Source: an uncultured Oscillibacter sp. (GTDB lineage: Bacteria > Bacillota > Clostridia > Oscillospirales > Oscillospiraceae). From it: DNA of 7,149 nucleotides. Made by a program: the position numbers and the translations under genes. Location of the stretch: the NCBI GenBank assembly GCA_904393855.1, contig CAJFNE010000098.1:1-7149 (forward strand), read 5' to 3'. Below are positions 6,183 through 7,149 of the stretch, one piece after another; within the stretch, counting starts at the first letter, position 1; the number at the start of each line of letters is the position of its first letter. The notes under the pieces are model-generated. The model saw only the letters and a program-made list of their open reading frames with translations, had not been told where the DNA came from and searched no databases.

Positions 6183-6214
6183 TTCATGTTCCATTCATGT
6201 TTCCCTGTTAGGAT
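6183..6214 (+). promoter_or_regulatory. Candidate response-regulator box plus extended -10 promoter
   Basis: TTCATGTTCC (6183-6192) and TTCATGTTTCC (6194-6204) are direct repeats exactly 11 bp apart, one helical turn, the geometry used by OmpR/PhoB dimers. They end just before an extended -10 (TG at 6206-6207, TAGGAT at 6209-6214). There is no recognisable -35 at 17 bp, so the repeats occupy the -35 position, as in activator-dependent promoters. The predicted start is about 6221, giving a leader of about 31 nt to the lipoprotein ATG. The regulator-kinase operon directly upstream is the obvious candidate regulator. Confidence 0.6.
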
Positions 6215-6251
6215 GAGTACAACAACAAAAAAACCGAGGAGGAAACCAACC

Positions 6252-7073
6252 ATGAAGAAGATTTGGATGACGATTTGCACCTTGACCCTGGGCCTGGCCC
6301 TGCTGAGCGGCTGCGGTCAGCAGACCACCACGGCGGAGCCCATCGGCATCGACGCCGCCAAGACCCTGGCCCTGGAGGACGCGGGCATCAGCGCCGATGC
6401 GGCCAGCTTCACCACGGCGGGCCTGGACCGGCGGGGGGACACGGAGTACTACGAGGTGGACTTCACCGCCAATGGGCAGGAGTATGAGTACGAGATCGAC
6501 GCCATCACCGGCGTGATCATTGAAAAGCAGATTCCCGGCGGTCAGACCGCCACAGACGACACCGCCCAGACTGCCGGCACGACGACGGGTACCCAGAGCG
6601 GCACCCAGACCTCCGGCGATGTGATCGGCGAGGAGGCCGCCCGGAAGGCGGCGCTGGACCACGCGGGGCTGGCGGAGAGCGACGTGACCTTCATCCGGAG
6701 CAAGCTGGACTGGGATGACGGCCGCCAGGTCTACGACGTGGAGTTCTACACCAGCGACTACACGGAGTACGACTACGAGATCGACGCTGCCACGGGGGAT
6801 ATCCTCTCCTACGATGCCGACGCGGAATATTACGGCGGCGGAAGCACCGGCTCCTCCGGCACCGCCATCACGGAGGCGGAGGCCAAGGCCATCGCACTGG
6901 GCAAGGTGCCCGGCGCCACAGAGTCCGACATCTGGGAGTTCAGCACGGACCGGGATGACGGCCGCCTGCAGTATGAGGGCGAGATCATTTACGACGGCAC
7001 GAAGTATGAGTTTGAGATCGACGGCTACAGCGGCACCATCCGCAGCTGGGAGGCGGAGCCTGTCCGCGGCTGA
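6252..7073 (+). CDS. Lipoprotein with three PepSY-like domains
   Basis: This encodes a 273-residue exported lipoprotein. A basic MKK start, a hydrophobic core and the lipobox LLSGC (17-21) predict lipidation at C21 and anchoring to the outer face of the cytoplasmic membrane. Three PepSY-like units follow (about 31-91, 123-187, 204-268). Each is a helix of the A-x-x-x-A-L type and strands ending in Y-x-x-E-I-D-x-x-x-G. Units 2 and 3 share W/R-DDGR. They are joined by a Thr/Gly-rich linker (97-122) and a Gly/Ser linker (194-203). PepSY domains are linked in other proteins to inhibition or chaperoning of secreted peptidases; no substrate is evident here. The mature protein is very acidic. ATG 6252 follows AGGAGG (6237-6242) by 9 nt; the frame is open further upstream only as overlap with the kinase gene. 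Tandem stops TGA-TAG end it. It likely belongs to the regulon of the adjacent two-component system. Confidence 0.88.
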   Translation: MKKIWMTICTLTLGLALLSGCGQQTTTAEPIGIDAAKTLALEDAGISADAASFTTAGLDRRGDTEYYEVDFTANGQEYEYEIDAITGVIIEKQIPGGQTATDDTAQTAGTTTGTQSGTQTSGDVIGEEAARKAALDHAGLAESDVTFIRSKLDWDDGRQVYDVEFYTSDYTEYDYEIDAATGDILSYDADAEYYGGGSTGSSGTAITEAEAKAIALGKVPGATESDIWEFSTDRDDGRLQYEGEIIYDGTKYEFEIDGYSGTIRSWEAEPVRG

Positions 7074-7076
7074 TAG

Positions 7077-7092
7077 CTGCGGCTTGCCGCAG
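7077..7092 (+). other. Intercistronic CTTG-tetraloop hairpin
   Basis: CTGCGG (7077-7082), loop CTTG (7083-7086) and CCGCAG (7087-7092) form a perfect 6-bp stem with a stable tetraloop. It starts 4 bases after the lipoprotein TGA. No T-run follows and the next gene's ribosome site is 16 bases downstream, so an mRNA stability or differential-expression element is likelier than a terminator. Confidence 0.45.
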
Positions 7093-7121
7093 GGAAACGG
7101 AATATGAAGGAGGAACGAACA

Positions 7122-7149
7122 ATGAGACGGATTTGGAAACGGATCGGCG
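7122..7149 (+). CDS. Start of a further gene, truncated by window end
   Basis: ATG 7122 follows AGGAGG (7108-7113) by 8 nt, an excellent ribosome binding site. Nine complete codons are visible, reading MRRIWKRIG. The basic start followed by Ile-Trp resembles the signal-peptide start of the lipoprotein before it, so a secreted or membrane protein is plausible. With only nine residues no family can be named. No promoter separates it from the lipoprotein gene 48 bases upstream, so it is probably in the same operon and under the same control. Confidence 0.65.

Noticed and set aside
5976..6251. Upstream extension of the lipoprotein frame
   Set aside because: It lies inside the kinase catalytic domain. 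The signal peptide and lipobox demand the start at 6252, which has its own AGGAGG.
1..7149. CRISPR arrays, tRNA or rRNA genes, transposases, integrases, toxin-antitoxin or phage genes
   Set aside because: Scanned for regular repeats, cloverleaf-like arms and family motifs; none seen.

Overview
The window is a GC-rich bacterial chromosome segment, all on the + strand, with strong AGGAGG-type ribosome binding sites and near-consensus sigma-A promoters. The gene content is a SpoVB-like lipid flippase, a cyclic-di-AMP PII-like receptor (PstA/DarA family), an OmpR-type two-component pair and a PepSY lipoprotein. Together these point to a Firmicute, most likely a high-GC gut clostridium of the Oscillospiraceae type (inference; no taxonomic marker gene is present).

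Layout. Positions 1-384 hold the 3' part of a small membrane-anchored protein of unknown function (DUF3592-like) in visibly AT-richer DNA. Positions 385-665 are an AT-rich intergenic stretch with short palindromes. From about 600 the composition jumps to high GC. Positions 666-2156 encode a 496-residue SpoVB/MOP-type flippase, followed by a strong stem-loop. A perfect-consensus promoter (TTGACA-17-TATAAT, 2229-2257) drives 2300-3985. This reads as one open frame joining a complete MATE transporter (about residues 1-440) to a complete PstA/DarA domain (residues 456-561). A textbook intrinsic terminator (4002-4032) closes the unit.

A second strong promoter (4057-4085) drives a response regulator (4124-4801) and a sensor histidine kinase (4798-6168) that overlap by ATGA. 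Two 11-bp-phased direct repeats next to an extended -10 element (6183-6214) sit in front of a lipoprotein with three PepSY-like domains (6252-7073). Another gene with a strong RBS begins at 7122 and runs off the window.

How it works together. The kinase/regulator pair probably senses an envelope condition and activates the downstream lipoprotein unit through the direct repeats. The MATE-PstA open frame is the most unusual object. If real, it ties a membrane exporter directly to the second messenger c-di-AMP. However, a single-base difference in a short A-run would turn it into two ATGA-overlapping, translationally coupled genes, so it needs confirming.
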